Shown: positions 24,904 through 33,778, counted from the stretch's first letter. The stretch: 56,307 bases of DNA from Psychrobacillus sp040274765 (GCA_040274765.1 JBEMAY010000017.1:1-56307); one strand, 5' to 3'. Notes: generated from the sequence alone by a model not told the origin. Translations and numbers: made by a program.

Positions 24904-26229
24904 ATGGATAACTGGCTAAATTTATATAATAATATGGGAGATTTTTTAGCGCCAAGTATGGCAAAGGATCATCCTAATATTCCAATAGTAAAAGAGGAAG
25001 GCTGCTATTACTTTGGAGCGGATGGAAAGAAATATTTAGATTTCACTTCAGGTATTGCCGTTACAAATACCGGACACCGTCATCCAAAAGTAGTGCAAAG
25101 TATTAAAGATGCTGCGGATCAATTAGTTCATGGGCCCTCAGGAGTTATTATGTACGAATCGATTCTACAGCTTTCCAAAAATCTTGGAGAAGTGTTACCA
25201 GGAGATTTAGACTGTTTCTTTTTTGCAAATAGTGGGACAGAGGCTATCGAGGGAGCATTAAAGCTAGCGAAATTTGTAACAGAGAGACCGTATGTTGTTT
25301 CATTTACGGGTTGCTTTCACGGCCGCTCACTTGGTGCACTAAGCGTAACAACGTCTAAAAGTAAGTACCGTAAGTTTTTACAGCCATCCCATTTATCCTA
25401 TCAAATACCTTATGCGGATGCGAAGAGCTGTCCAGAGGGAATGGATCCAGAAGTATATTGTGTAGAGCAGCTAGATAAAGACTTTAAGAGACTCTTTAAG
25501 CACCAGGTAACTCCAGAAGAGGTTGCTTGCGTTATTTTAGAGCCCGTACTAGGTGAGGGTGGCTATATTATACCTCCTAAATCATGGGTGAAGCGAATTC
25601 GAGAAATTTGCGATGAGCATGGAATCTTATTAATATTTGATGAGGTTCAAACTGGTTTCGGACGGACGGGAGAATGGTTTGCTGCACAATATTTCGAAGT
25701 TACTCCCGATATTATGGCCATCGCAAAGGGAATTGCGTCTGGTTTACCTTTAAGTGCAACCGTTGCTTCTAAGGAATTAATGAAGAAGTGGCCATTAGGA
25801 ATGCATGGGACAACCTTTGGCGGAAACCCCATTGCTTGTTCAGTTGCCTTAACTACATTAGAAATTCTTCATGAGGAGAACTTAGTAGAAAACTCTAAGA
25901 TTGTAGGAGCATATGCAACTGAAAAGTTAAACATGTTAAAAGAAAAATATCCAATCATTAGTGATGTCCGTTCTGTCGGTTTAATGATTGGTATCGAAAT
26001 CTCTAATATAGAAACTGGAGAGCCAGATGGACAAGCTGTTAAGAAAATTCTTGACTATGCACTAGAGGAAGGCGTGCTCTTCTATCTTTGTGGAAATGTC
26101 GGTGAGGTTATACGTATGATTCCCCCATTAACGGTAACAAAGGAACAAATTGATGATGGCTTAGCAATGCTTGAAAAAGCAATTATTCGATATACAAATG
26201 AAATAAAAATAAATGAGATAAAGGGGTAA
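24904..26229 (+). CDS. class-III aminotransferase (GABA / acetylornithine type)
   Basis: The 441-aa fold-type I PLP enzyme has the phosphate-binding NSGTEA, Asp in FDEVQTGFGRTG, and Lys275 in IAKGIASGLPLSA as Schiff-base lysine. It moves the omega- or alpha-amino group of substrates such as GABA, ornithine or diamines to 2-oxoglutarate. ATG 24904 is preferred: AAGGGTG lies 6 nt upstream, and the upstream GTG 24895 falls inside that site. It heads a four-gene operon with a polar amino-acid ABC importer, so its substrate is probably the amino acid imported. Confidence 0.88.
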   Translation: MDNWLNLYNNMGDFLAPSMAKDHPNIPIVKEEGCYYFGADGKKYLDFTSGIAVTNTGHRHPKVVQSIKDAADQLVHGPSGVIMYESILQLSKNLGEVLPGDLDCFFFANSGTEAIEGALKLAKFVTERPYVVSFTGCFHGRSLGALSVTTSKSKYRKFLQPSHLSYQIPYADAKSCPEGMDPEVYCVEQLDKDFKRLFKHQVTPEEVACVILEPVLGEGGYIIPPKSWVKRIREICDEHGILLIFDEVQTGFGRTGEWFAAQYFEVTPDIMAIAKGIASGLPLSATVASKELMKKWPLGMHGTTFGGNPIACSVALTTLEILHEENLVENSKIVGAYATEKLNMLKEKYPIISDVRSVGLMIGIEISNIETGEPDGQAVKKILDYALEEGVLFYLCGNVGEVIRMIPPLTVTKEQIDDGLAMLEKAIIRYTNEIKINEIKG

Positions 26230-26232
26230 AAC

Positions 26233-27036
26233 ATGATGAAAAACAAGTTATTTCTAATCATGCTAACAATGATTATTGCTTTACTAGCTGCTTGTGGAAC
26301 TAAAGACGATGCGAAAGAGGATACAGGATCGGGTTCTGTACCTTCTGAGGAATTACCAGTATTAAAAATGGGGACTTCAGCTGACTATCCACCATTTGAA
26401 TTTATCGATCCAACAAAGAGCGAAGAGATTATTGGCTTCGACATTGACCTATCCAATTTAATCGCTGAAAAGCTAGGATATAAGATTGAAGTAGAGAACA
26501 TTGATTTCAACGGATTAATCCCAGCGATACAAGCAGGTAAATTAGACTTCGTATTAGCAGGAATGTCACCAACAGAAGAACGCGATAAAGTTGTAGATTT
26601 TTCTATTCCTTACAACGAAACAGTACAAATGGTAGTGACTAAAAAAGACAGTGGCATTAAAACAGTGGAAGACTTAGCTGGTAAAACGGTTGGGGTTCAA
26701 ATCTCATCTGTTCAAGAGGAGCTAGCAAATGAATTAGCTGAAACAGTAGACATGAAAGTAGAGAGCCGTAACTTAATCCCAGAGGTTATTCAAGAGCTAA
26801 TGACTAAACGTTTTGATGCAGCTGTTATAGAAGATGTAGTAGCTGAAAATTATACACAGCGTAACAAAGATTTAACTTTCTTCCCAATAGTAGTAGAAGA
26901 AATAGATACTAAAGCAGCAGTTTTTCCTGAAGGCAGTGAGCTTAAAGAGAAATTTGATAAAGCTATTACTGAGTTAATTGAGGAAGGAAAAATTGACGAG
27001 CTTAGAGAAAAATGGTTTGTAGTAGAAGCAGAATAA
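26233..27036 (+). CDS. amino-acid ABC transporter substrate-binding lipoprotein
   Basis: The 267-aa protein has a lipoprotein signal with lipobox LLAAC (Cys21) and the SBP_bac_3 domain: TSADYPPFEF at the start of the mature protein, GFDIDLSNLIAEKLG, and FVLAGMSPTEERDKVVDFS. These are typical of receptors for basic or polar amino acids (ArtP/GlnH group). It is anchored outside the membrane and feeds the permease and ATPase encoded next. It lies 3 nt after the aminotransferase gene. Confidence 0.92.
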   Translation: MMKNKLFLIMLTMIIALLAACGTKDDAKEDTGSGSVPSEELPVLKMGTSADYPPFEFIDPTKSEEIIGFDIDLSNLIAEKLGYKIEVENIDFNGLIPAIQAGKLDFVLAGMSPTEERDKVVDFSIPYNETVQMVVTKKDSGIKTVEDLAGKTVGVQISSVQEELANELAETVDMKVESRNLIPEVIQELMTKRFDAAVIEDVVAENYTQRNKDLTFFPIVVEEIDTKAAVFPEGSELKEKFDKAITELIEEGKIDELREKWFVVEAE

Positions 27037-27082
27037 TTTAGACAAAAAATATAATAGTTTGAATAGAAAGGAGGGCAACGAT

Positions 27083-27739
27083 ATGTTAGATTTTTCTGCA
27101 GTCGTTCCCTCTATTCCTTATATTGCAAAAGGAATAGGTGTTACACTTCAAATAGTTGTGGGAGCCACGATTTTAGGTTTAATTTTAGGGATTTTGTTAG
27201 CTCTATGTAAAATAGGGAAAATAACTGTATTACGTCTATTAGCAGATTTTTATACATCTATTTTCAGAGGAACTCCCCTTGTATTACAATTAATGATTAT
27301 TTACTATGCAATTCCTCAGCTTTTTGATATTACGGTAGATCCGATGCCAGCTGCAATTATAGCATTTGGATTAAACTCAGGTGCCTATATCTCTGAAATT
27401 ATTCGAGGTGGGATTAACGCAGTGGACAAGGGTCAGTTAGAGGCTTCGTTAGCTTTGGGTATACCCTATGCGAAGATGATGAAGGACATTATTCTTCCTC
27501 AAGCGATGAAAAATATCATGCCTTCCCTTATGAATGAATTTATCACATTGACGAAGGAATCAGCGATTGTAACAGTAATTGGAGCACTAGACATTATGCG
27601 CCGTGCATACGTCGTGGGCGGGTCTTCTTATCGTTATTTAGAGGCATTAATGATTGCCGGAGTGATGTACTATATCCTTACACTTATTTTATCATTCCTT
27701 GGCAAAAAGCTAGAAAAGAGGATGAGTAGAAGTGATTAA
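27083..27739 (+). CDS. amino-acid ABC transporter permease
   Basis: 218 residues from ATG 27083, preceded by AAAGGAGGG. It is a HisM/GlnP-type membrane protein with about five helices, FRGTPLVLQL near residue 65 and the EAA loop (EASLALGIPYAKMMKDIILP) that docks the ATPase. It probably works as a homodimer, since only one permease gene is present. It overlaps the ATPase gene by 8 nt. Confidence 0.92.
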   Translation: MLDFSAVVPSIPYIAKGIGVTLQIVVGATILGLILGILLALCKIGKITVLRLLADFYTSIFRGTPLVLQLMIIYYAIPQLFDITVDPMPAAIIAFGLNSGAYISEIIRGGINAVDKGQLEASLALGIPYAKMMKDIILPQAMKNIMPSLMNEFITLTKESAIVTVIGALDIMRRAYVVGGSSYRYLEALMIAGVMYYILTLILSFLGKKLEKRMSRSD

Positions 27740-28454
27740 AGTAGAAAAATTATATAAATCATTTGGAAAAAATGAAGTCTTAAAAAATATATCCACTGAA
27801 ATTAAGGAACAGGAAGTAATTGCAATTATCGGTCCTTCCGGATCAGGGAAGTCTACTTTTTTACGTTGCTTAAATTTACTGGAGGAGCCTACTAGTGGTG
27901 TGATTAGTATTGGCAAAGATGTTGTAACAGATAAGAAAACTAATATTATGAAGGTACGCGAAAATGTAGGTATGGTGTTCCAGCATTTTTATTTGTTTCC
28001 TCATAAAACAGTTTTAGAAAATTTAACGTATGCACCGATGAATGTTCAAGGGAAATCTAAGGAAGAGGCGATAGCTGTTGCAGAAGACCTCTTACATAAA
28101 GTTGGTCTCTTTGAGAAGCGTTCAGAATACCCAAATCGATTATCAGGTGGTCAAAAGCAGCGTGTTGCTATTGCACGGGCATTAGCAATGAACCCTTCTG
28201 TCATGCTATTTGATGAGCCTACATCTGCTCTTGATCCTGAAATGGTAAAAGAAGTTTTAGCTGTTATGAAGGACTTAGCAGAATCAGGTATGACAATGGT
28301 TATCGTGACACATGAGATGAACTTCGCAAAAGAAGTAGCAGACCGAATTTTATTTTTAGATGGCGGCGTTTTAGTAGAAGACACCCCTCCAGTCGAATTC
28401 TTTAGCTCTCCTAAGTCAGAGCGTGCTAAAGAGTTTTTAGAAAAGGTTTTATAG
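27732..28454 (+). CDS. amino-acid ABC transporter ATP-binding protein
   Basis: The 240-aa ATPase has Walker A GPSGSGKST, Q-loop VFQHFYLFPHKT, signature LSGGQKQR, Walker B VMLFDEPTSALDPEM and H-loop VTHEM, all features of the polar amino-acid uptake (PAAT, GlnQ/ArtM) family. GTG start at 27732, overlapping the permease end. It is the last gene of the aminotransferase-importer operon, followed by a terminator. Confidence 0.93.
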   Translation: MIKVEKLYKSFGKNEVLKNISTEIKEQEVIAIIGPSGSGKSTFLRCLNLLEEPTSGVISIGKDVVTDKKTNIMKVRENVGMVFQHFYLFPHKTVLENLTYAPMNVQGKSKEEAIAVAEDLLHKVGLFEKRSEYPNRLSGGQKQRVAIARALAMNPSVMLFDEPTSALDPEMVKEVLAVMKDLAESGMTMVIVTHEMNFAKEVADRILFLDGGVLVEDTPPVEFFSSPKSERAKEFLEKVL

Positions 28455-28466
28455 AAATAAAGATTT

Positions 28467-28501
28467 CAGCAACCTCAAATGTTTTTGGGGTTGCTGTTTT
28501 T
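28467..28501 (+). terminator. terminator of the aminotransferase-importer operon
   Basis: CAGCAACCTC pairs with GGGGTTGCTG, followed by TTTTTG. Confidence 0.87.
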
Positions 28502-28626
28502 GATTTTAATCGTGTAGGTGAAGAAGGTAGGGGGATGACAATTGTATAAGCTATAATTTCTAGGAAAAACACGAACATATTAAAGATAATTACCAAGGTT
28601 AATGCTTTTTTAATAATAAAGTAGAA

Positions 28627-28761
28627 TTGATTTCCGCTCTTATCGCGGACGCTTTCCGTGGGGTGCGCGATAAGCCATCACCCATCGCTAACGCGCGTGG
28701 TTGTGATGTCTTATCTGTCTCACTCATCCCTACTTGTGTCGCCGCCTGCCGCTGCAATCAA
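28627..28761. repeat. interspersed Bacillales-type intergenic repeat
   Basis: About 135 nt, clearly more GC-rich than its surroundings, bounded by TTGATT on the left and AATCAA on the right. It carries internal segments such as GCGGACGCTTTCCGTGGGG and TGTGTCGCCGCCTGCC. I recognise this layout from intergenic repeats found in many copies in Bacillus-related genomes. The copy is degenerate. The rest of the gap 28502-28868 shows nothing I can name. Confidence 0.6.
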
Positions 28762-28868
28762 TATAAAGAAATTGTTCGTATTAGAATGAGAATTTAAAAA
28801 TAAGAACTTCAGAGATGGCAATATGGCTCTGTATTCCTGAATATAAATTTTGTAATCTAAGAGATTTA

Positions 28869-29156
28869 CTAATAATTCAACATAAACCATAACGGTAAGG
28901 CTATTAAAGCCAATAAAATAACAGATTTAGTTTTACTTTTATTCCACATATACGTTACTGATAATATACCCCCTAAAGCAAAAAACACAATTCCAGTTAC
29001 CTCTATTATTCTAATAGCCATCAAAAAACCTATATGTGTAAGAAAAGCCCCTATTAGAATAAACCCAGTTGTTGTAATAAATCGGCACGATTTAAAATCA
29101 TTCAATGCAGATTTTCTATCATCATTATTCATTTTTAAATAACTTCTAGTGATCAT
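28869..29156 (-). CDS. small membrane protein, hypothetical
   Basis: At least 95 residues with three hydrophobic segments. ATG 29156 has no ribosome site, and the frame is open without ATG/GTG/TTG for another 21 codons that encode a convincing first membrane helix (SFIQIIIIWGLPAF). The true start may therefore be the ATT near 29219, which lies just after AAGGAAGG, or an ATG lost to a frameshift there. Function unknown. Confidence 0.6.
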   Translation of the reverse strand: MITRSYLKMNNDDRKSALNDFKSCRFITTTGFILIGAFLTHIGFLMAIRIIEVTGIVFFALGGILSVTYMWNKSKTKSVILLALIALPLWFMLNY

Positions 29157-29269
29157 AAAAGCTGGTAGGCCCCAAATAATTATAATTTGAATAAATGAAT
29201 CAGTATTTAGATTAATAATTCATCCTTCCTTTCTACTGTTGAGCATTTACCTATAAAGTGAGCTATTCG

Positions 29270-29290
29270 TTTAAGTGTAACACTTCAAAA
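29270..29290. promoter_or_regulatory. operator-like motif, copy 1
   Basis: TTTAAGTGTAACACTTCAAA, containing the palindrome AAGTGTAACACTT. A near copy lies at 36415-36435. Both lie 50-75 nt upstream of a leftward gene. The rest of the gap 29157-29490 holds nothing I can assign apart from the extended start discussed for the membrane protein. Confidence 0.35.
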
Positions 29291-29490
29291 CATTGGCGCC
29301 TTACAAAATTTACAAAGCCAATGGTTTGGATAAAGTAAACCATACTAAATAAGGATAGCTATAAAGAAAAGGATTTTTGCTAGCTTTGTAGAATTAAAGA
29401 GGGTGTTGAAATTTGAAAACAAACAATGCTTCATTTCATGAGTGGTTACTGTAAAGGGGTAGAAATATAAAAAGTGGATCGTATTTAGAT

Positions 29491-29886
29491 GTGCTAGCCC
29501 ATGACAAGAAGAGAGGGGACTATGAAGGGAAGGTTGAAATAGAGAACGGTTATTTTATAGATATCACTATTTCTCCTGAGTCTTATGATAAAGACCTGGT
29601 ATTTAAATTAGCCGAAAATACCATTAAGAAAATAAGAGTAATGAATGAATCATATAAAGAAATAATAGCAGAGGATTTATTAATACTACATAATGAAGTG
29701 TGGAATGAAGGCAAAATAATCAGTAAGAATGAATTTAAAAAACGAATTAATATACAAGGAATTTTAATTTTTGGTGAGGGAAATGCCGAATTGTACTATG
29801 ACGACGGGGACTTATTCTGGGGTCACACGATAGTAGTAGATGTTGATGAAAATGGTTTGTATCAAGAAGCTCAGATATACGGATGA
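29491..29886 (+). CDS. DUF2262-domain protein, possibly 5'-truncated
   Basis: 131 residues from GTG 29491. The C-terminal half (ELYYDDGDLFWGHTIVVDVD) matches the DUF2262 family, whose function is unknown. The start is uncertain: no ribosome site precedes the GTG, and the frame remains open upstream to 29470 with family-like residues (SGSYLDV), so the original N-terminus may have been lost. The next gene follows after 30 nt on the same strand. Confidence 0.55.
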   Translation: MLAHDKKRGDYEGKVEIENGYFIDITISPESYDKDLVFKLAENTIKKIRVMNESYKEIIAEDLLILHNEVWNEGKIISKNEFKKRINIQGILIFGEGNAELYYDDGDLFWGHTIVVDVDENGLYQEAQIYG

Positions 29887-29916
29887 ACGAAATACTATTA
29901 CGATCAGGGGGAACAT

Positions 29917-30684
29917 ATGACATTTTCCAATACAATTAGCTTAGAAACGTCACCTAGCAATATAAAAATCAGTGTCTTAGAAAAGGAAATAAACTTACCA
30001 GACGAAATTAAGTCAAAAGTAAATCAATACTGGGAAACGATTAACAGACAAAACACCTTTAGCAGAGGGGAGGTCTTTGCTGTTCATCAAATTCAAGTAG
30101 ATAAAAATGATTTATTTATTTCTCTTATCCATACGGATTATGCCCATTTCCTTTACAGTAGGAAAATGAAATTATCAGCGGAGTACGACTGCACTGTTGT
30201 CTATCCTGCTACACTTGTCCTTACTTCGGACCAACATCTAGTTTATGGTCATATGAATGAAGGAACAGCCAATCCGGATCGAATTCAATTGGTTGCTGGT
30301 GGCTTCGATAAAAATGACTTAGAAGAAGGGCTTATTAATATACACAAAAACATAATAAGAGAGATAGAAGAAGAGCTAGGTATCAACCTTACTAAAATAA
30401 GGTGTTTGTCACCTTTGAGTCCATGGCTAATAAAACGTGGAGGCCAATCATTAGTTTTAATAAATCGAGTGACCATTGATTTAACTTCTAAAGAAGTAAA
30501 AGAAATACATAAACATTATAAAAATAAATTATATAGTAAAGGAGATCTTCCAGAATTCAAAAGAGTAGAAACAATTCCATATAACAGTACAGGCCTTAAT
30601 AGATTGTTATTAAGTGGCTATGCTAAGGCTGACTATATAAATCCACTATGCATTTATTTACTAGAGCAACTAAAAGAAATGTAA
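29917..30684 (+). CDS. NUDIX-like hydrolase
   Basis: The 255-aa protein has a Nudix-box region at about residues 128-152: AGGFDKNDLEEG... then REIEEELGI, with the catalytic Glu cluster. The N-terminal 120 residues are not a domain I recognise. GGGGGG lies 5-6 nt before the ATG. Residues near 175-231 are duplicated as a 167-nt DNA segment downstream (32422-32588), showing that this locus has been rearranged. Substrate unknown. Confidence 0.72.
   Translation: MTFSNTISLETSPSNIKISVLEKEINLPDEIKSKVNQYWETINRQNTFSRGEVFAVHQIQVDKNDLFISLIHTDYAHFLYSRKMKLSAEYDCTVVYPATLVLTSDQHLVYGHMNEGTANPDRIQLVAGGFDKNDLEEGLINIHKNIIREIEEELGINLTKIRCLSPLSPWLIKRGGQSLVLINRVTIDLTSKEVKEIHKHYKNKLYSKGDLPEFKRVETIPYNSTGLNRLLLSGYAKADYINPLCIYLLEQLKEM
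30444..30610. repeat. direct repeat, copy A (inside the NUDIX-like gene)
   Basis: This 167-nt stretch is repeated at 32422-32588 with a constant offset of 1978 nt. By eye I count three substitutions and no gaps. Copy A is in frame within the intact gene; copy B is a fragment. Confidence 0.9.
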
Positions 30685-30729
30685 GACGTGAGTCTAGAGA
30701 TACTCATTGCATATCGTTTTTTTTAATAA

Positions 30730-31395
30730 AAGGCTATGTTAAAGGCTAGGCAGTTCTTGCCGGAACTGAAGGATAGAAGAATCAAATGGTAAGGTAACGC
30801 TCGGAAGGATTCTCTCTTAGTCGAGTAGTACTGAATTTAGTAAGAATGACCATGTTATAAGAGGTAAATCTACATCTAAGTAATACGTTATACAATCAAC
30901 TAAAGAATATCCGAACAGAGGCAAGTTTCGATGAGATGACGAAGACTTTACAGAAGGGGTACAAGCGTTATAAATCCAAATTTTTTAAGATACAAAATAT
31001 ATGTCTTTGCCCCCATCCATGCACAACGTTGGAGAAAGACACTTGGTTTTTCCGAAGTGAAATGTAACTTTACTAACGAAGGTCACATTTCAAAAGATGA
31101 CAGATATTCGAACTTAATAATTTGAACAAAGCTATACATCAACTTAAACATTTGAAAGACAAAGTAAAAATTGAAAAGTTCTTAAAAGTTGTAAATATTT
31201 AAAAAAATAGAAAAAATAAACAATGCACGACTGAAATTTAACAATGAAATAATCTAACTCCGAAAAATTAACTCTCGTCTGCTTAAACATATAGAAAGAA
31301 TAAATCAGATTAGTTGGAACCACGTATGCTGTGAAAGTCGCGCATGCGGTGTAAACAGGGGGACTGGCGATAACTTCAAAAGATTACCTATCTGT
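30730..31395 (+). mobile_element. group II intron RNA, apparently without maturase ORF
   Basis: The 850-nt gap 30685-31534 has no ORF. At about 31317-31354 it carries a domain V-like hairpin: CCACGTATGC, GTGAAAGTCG, GCATGCGGTG, the form typical of bacterial group II introns. A domain VI-like stretch and the usual 3' end (GATAACTTCAAAAGATTACC) follow. Upstream segments such as CCGAACAGAGGCAAGTTTCG resemble intron domain I. No reverse transcriptase is present, so it is an ORF-less or deleted intron. The 5' boundary is a guess, placed near GCTATGTTAAAGG. Confidence 0.65.
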
Positions 31396-31534
31396 ATGAA
31401 TAATATAAAAGGATATTTAATGATAAAATGTAAATTTATTCAATAGTGGAACTCATTTACATTTCCAACGTATTAAAATAAAGCAGTAATGTTAGTAGAA
31501 TACAAAAACTGACTCAAAGGGGCATGATTACTAA

Positions 31535-32398
31535 ATGAATAAATCAAATATCGTAACAGGTATTTTGTCTATTCTTTTCTATCTTGTATTTCTTTTTTTT
31601 TATCTCCAAGATACTATTGATGAATTGATGTTTCTAATTATATTATTTATTAGCTTAATAACCTTGCTTATCATATTGTTTGTAATGCGAAAAAAACACT
31701 CACGCAAACGGAACATTTCAATTGCTATAATAATTTTATTCCTTCTATTTAGCTATGAATTTCTACTTTTAGGATATACAACGCAATCACATTTGGTCAA
31801 TGTGTATGTAGAACCAACACAAGCAATAGAAGAATCAGAAATATTTTTGTTAGGGGTTAATAAATTAACTTTACATAACAAGCATGATGAAATAGTGACA
31901 GCACAGAATGATGATGTATTATCTATTACTAAAATTGATAATCGTATGATCTATGAAATTAAAAATAATCAACTATTGTTGTGGCTTCATCTTAAAAAAG
32001 AGCCCATAGAAGAAACTAAACACAATGTAAGGATTTTTTTAAGTCAAGAAGATGTATGGCTCAGAGAATTTTTTAATCGGGAACAAATAGGTGGAGACAG
32101 TGCTGGGCTTGGCTTAGTATTGTCTGGATTATATAAACGAGGAGATATAAAAAATAAGGTTCCAATTGCTGTCACTGGAGCAATAAATGAAAAGGGAGAG
32201 GTCTTTCCTGTGGGATATATGAAAGAAAAGATACAAATAACAGAAAAGTCTGGCATTCCATTTATGATTGTCCCTAGAGAAAATGCTGAAGAAGTAGATA
32301 AAATTCAAAACGAGCTAAAGGCAAGCGTGGAAATATATTATGTTTTAAGTGTAGATGAAGCAATTCAATTAATTAACGACTTAAATAAAAAACAATAA
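31535..32398 (+). CDS. membrane-anchored Lon-type (S16) serine protease
   Basis: The 287-aa protein has three N-terminal membrane helices (about 7-25, 31-49 and 57-76) and a C-terminal Lon proteolytic domain (about 150-285). The catalytic dyad is visible as Ser189 in GGDSAGLGLVLSG and Lys232 in GYMKEKIQ, exactly 43 residues apart as in E. coli Lon. There is no AAA+ ATPase and no PDZ domain, unlike Lon or YlbL. It may process membrane or surface proteins. Ribosome site AAAGGGG is 13 nt upstream. It lies between the intron and the duplicated gene fragment. Confidence 0.82.
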   Translation: MNKSNIVTGILSILFYLVFLFFYLQDTIDELMFLIILFISLITLLIILFVMRKKHSRKRNISIAIIILFLLFSYEFLLLGYTTQSHLVNVYVEPTQAIEESEIFLLGVNKLTLHNKHDEIVTAQNDDVLSITKIDNRMIYEIKNNQLLLWLHLKKEPIEETKHNVRIFLSQEDVWLREFFNREQIGGDSAGLGLVLSGLYKRGDIKNKVPIAVTGAINEKGEVFPVGYMKEKIQITEKSGIPFMIVPRENAEEVDKIQNELKASVEIYYVLSVDEAIQLINDLNKKQ

Positions 32399-32410
32399 AA
32401 CCGAAATTTT

Positions 32411-32590
32411 AAACGGAGAGTCCAATCATTAGTTTTAATAAATCGAGTGACCATTGATTTAACTTCTAAAGAAGTAAAAGAAATACATAAACATTATAAA
32501 AATGAATTATATAGTAAAGGAGATCTTCCTGAATTCAAAAGAGTAGAAACAATTCCATATAACAGTACAGGGCTTAATAGATTGTTATAG
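32411..32590 (+). pseudogene. fragment of the NUDIX-like gene (direct repeat, copy B)
   Basis: Positions 32422-32588 reproduce 30444-30610, encoding an internal part of the NUDIX-like protein. The copy lacks both ends of the gene and reads into TAG just after the repeat. It marks a partial duplication that leaves the intron and the S16 protease gene between the two copies. Confidence 0.88.
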
Positions 32591-32655
32591 CACATAAAGT
32601 ATGCATATACATGTTCATGCATGTAAAGAACAATTATACAACTGGAGGTTTTTCA

Positions 32656-33039
32656 ATGCCATTAGTACGAATTTCACTTAAATCGGGTAAATCATCAGAT
32701 TTTAAAAAAGAACTCAGCCAATTAATCTATGAGGCAATGCGGGAGACAATAAACATTCCTGAAAGTGATAAATTCCAAATTATTTCCGAACATGATGAAA
32801 ATAATTTAATCTTTAGCCCTGATTATTTGGGGATTACACGCACAGAAGACATAATAATGATTCAAATTGTTATGAATGAAGGTAGAACTTTAGATTTAAA
32901 AAAGCAATTATATAAAAAAATTGCGGATGATTTAAATAATAGACTCCATATACGAAAAGAAGATGTTTTTATCAATTTAATGGAAGTGCCTAAAGAAAAT
33001 TGGTCATTTGGCAATGGCTTGGCACAGTATGTAGAATAA
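32656..33039 (+). CDS. yusQ: tautomerase-superfamily protein, YusQ-like
   Basis: 127 residues from ATG 32656, which follows GGAGG by 9 nt; the frame is open upstream to 32611, but only this start places Pro directly after Met. In the 4-oxalocrotonate tautomerase superfamily that proline becomes the catalytic N-terminal base (MPLVRISLKSGK). The sequence closely follows B. subtilis YusQ (EHDENNLIF, KENWSFGNG). The physiological substrate is unknown. Confidence 0.85.
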   Translation: MPLVRISLKSGKSSDFKKELSQLIYEAMRETINIPESDKFQIISEHDENNLIFSPDYLGITRTEDIIMIQIVMNEGRTLDLKKQLYKKIADDLNNRLHIRKEDVFINLMEVPKENWSFGNGLAQYVE

Positions 33040-33233
33040 TTGGGAGATGGATATTTTTGAATTCAGAAATCACAAAAGAAATTGCGCTTGCAGTAATATT
33101 CGAATGAGTAATCGAGTGTTATCTCAATACTATGATCATTGTTAACATAGCCAAGGTAAAAAAACGATTTTATTATTAGTTGTGTTTTTACATAGTATAG
33201 AGAGTTATCGAATTATTTTGCGAGGAGGAAAGT

Positions 33234-33728
33234 ATGAAACGGTATAGTTTATTGTTCTTAGTTTTATTACTTCTATTTCTAACTACTGCTTGTAATAATG
33301 AACCACAAATAGAAGTGGAAACGATAATTTCTACTATTGGTGATGAGGAATATGCTAGGGTTGGTGGCACTAAGGATTTAAATGACCCCCAGCAAGAAGA
33401 CTTCAAAGTATTAAAATTTAAATTTTTTATGGAAAACACGAACGTTGTAACAGATCGTCAAATGGAAATAGATGTAGACTGGAGAAATACGTTAAATAGT
33501 ATAGATGGAGTGGATCGATATTGGCATGGAAGTGGGGGTGAACAAGATAATCCAAGTGAAAATTTTGCAGAATATCAGCAAGAAGTTGTTTATTATGCAA
33601 AAGGATTATCGGAAGAGGACATAAAAAAAGCGTTCGAGGATTCAAAAGTTACAGTTTCATGGACTGACAATAAAGAGCTTGTAGAAAAACAGTATATAAT
33701 TGCAGATTTAATAGAGTTTAAGGAGTAA
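33234..33728 (+). CDS. lipoprotein of unknown function
   Basis: The 164-aa protein has a signal peptide and lipobox LTTAC (Cys20), so it is membrane-anchored and extracellular. The mature part is acidic and aromatic-rich (VDRYWHGSGGEQDN) and shows no domain I know. The ribosome site GAGGAGG lies 8 nt before the ATG. Single gene, ending at the terminator 33779-33830. The region just upstream (33040-33233) is without a supported gene. Confidence 0.8.
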   Translation: MKRYSLLFLVLLLLFLTTACNNEPQIEVETIISTIGDEEYARVGGTKDLNDPQQEDFKVLKFKFFMENTNVVTDRQMEIDVDWRNTLNSIDGVDRYWHGSGGEQDNPSENFAEYQQEVVYYAKGLSEEDIKKAFEDSKVTVSWTDNKELVEKQYIIADLIEFKE

Positions 33729-33778
33729 GAAGCACTTTTACTGGCTTAGCTAAACATTCGTTAAATTTAAGCCCTATA

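Noticed and set aside
33040..33233. Possible small coding remnant (ITKEIALAVIFE in one frame, NRVLSQYYDHC in another)
   Set aside because: Too short and without start signals; could be chance in AT-rich DNA.
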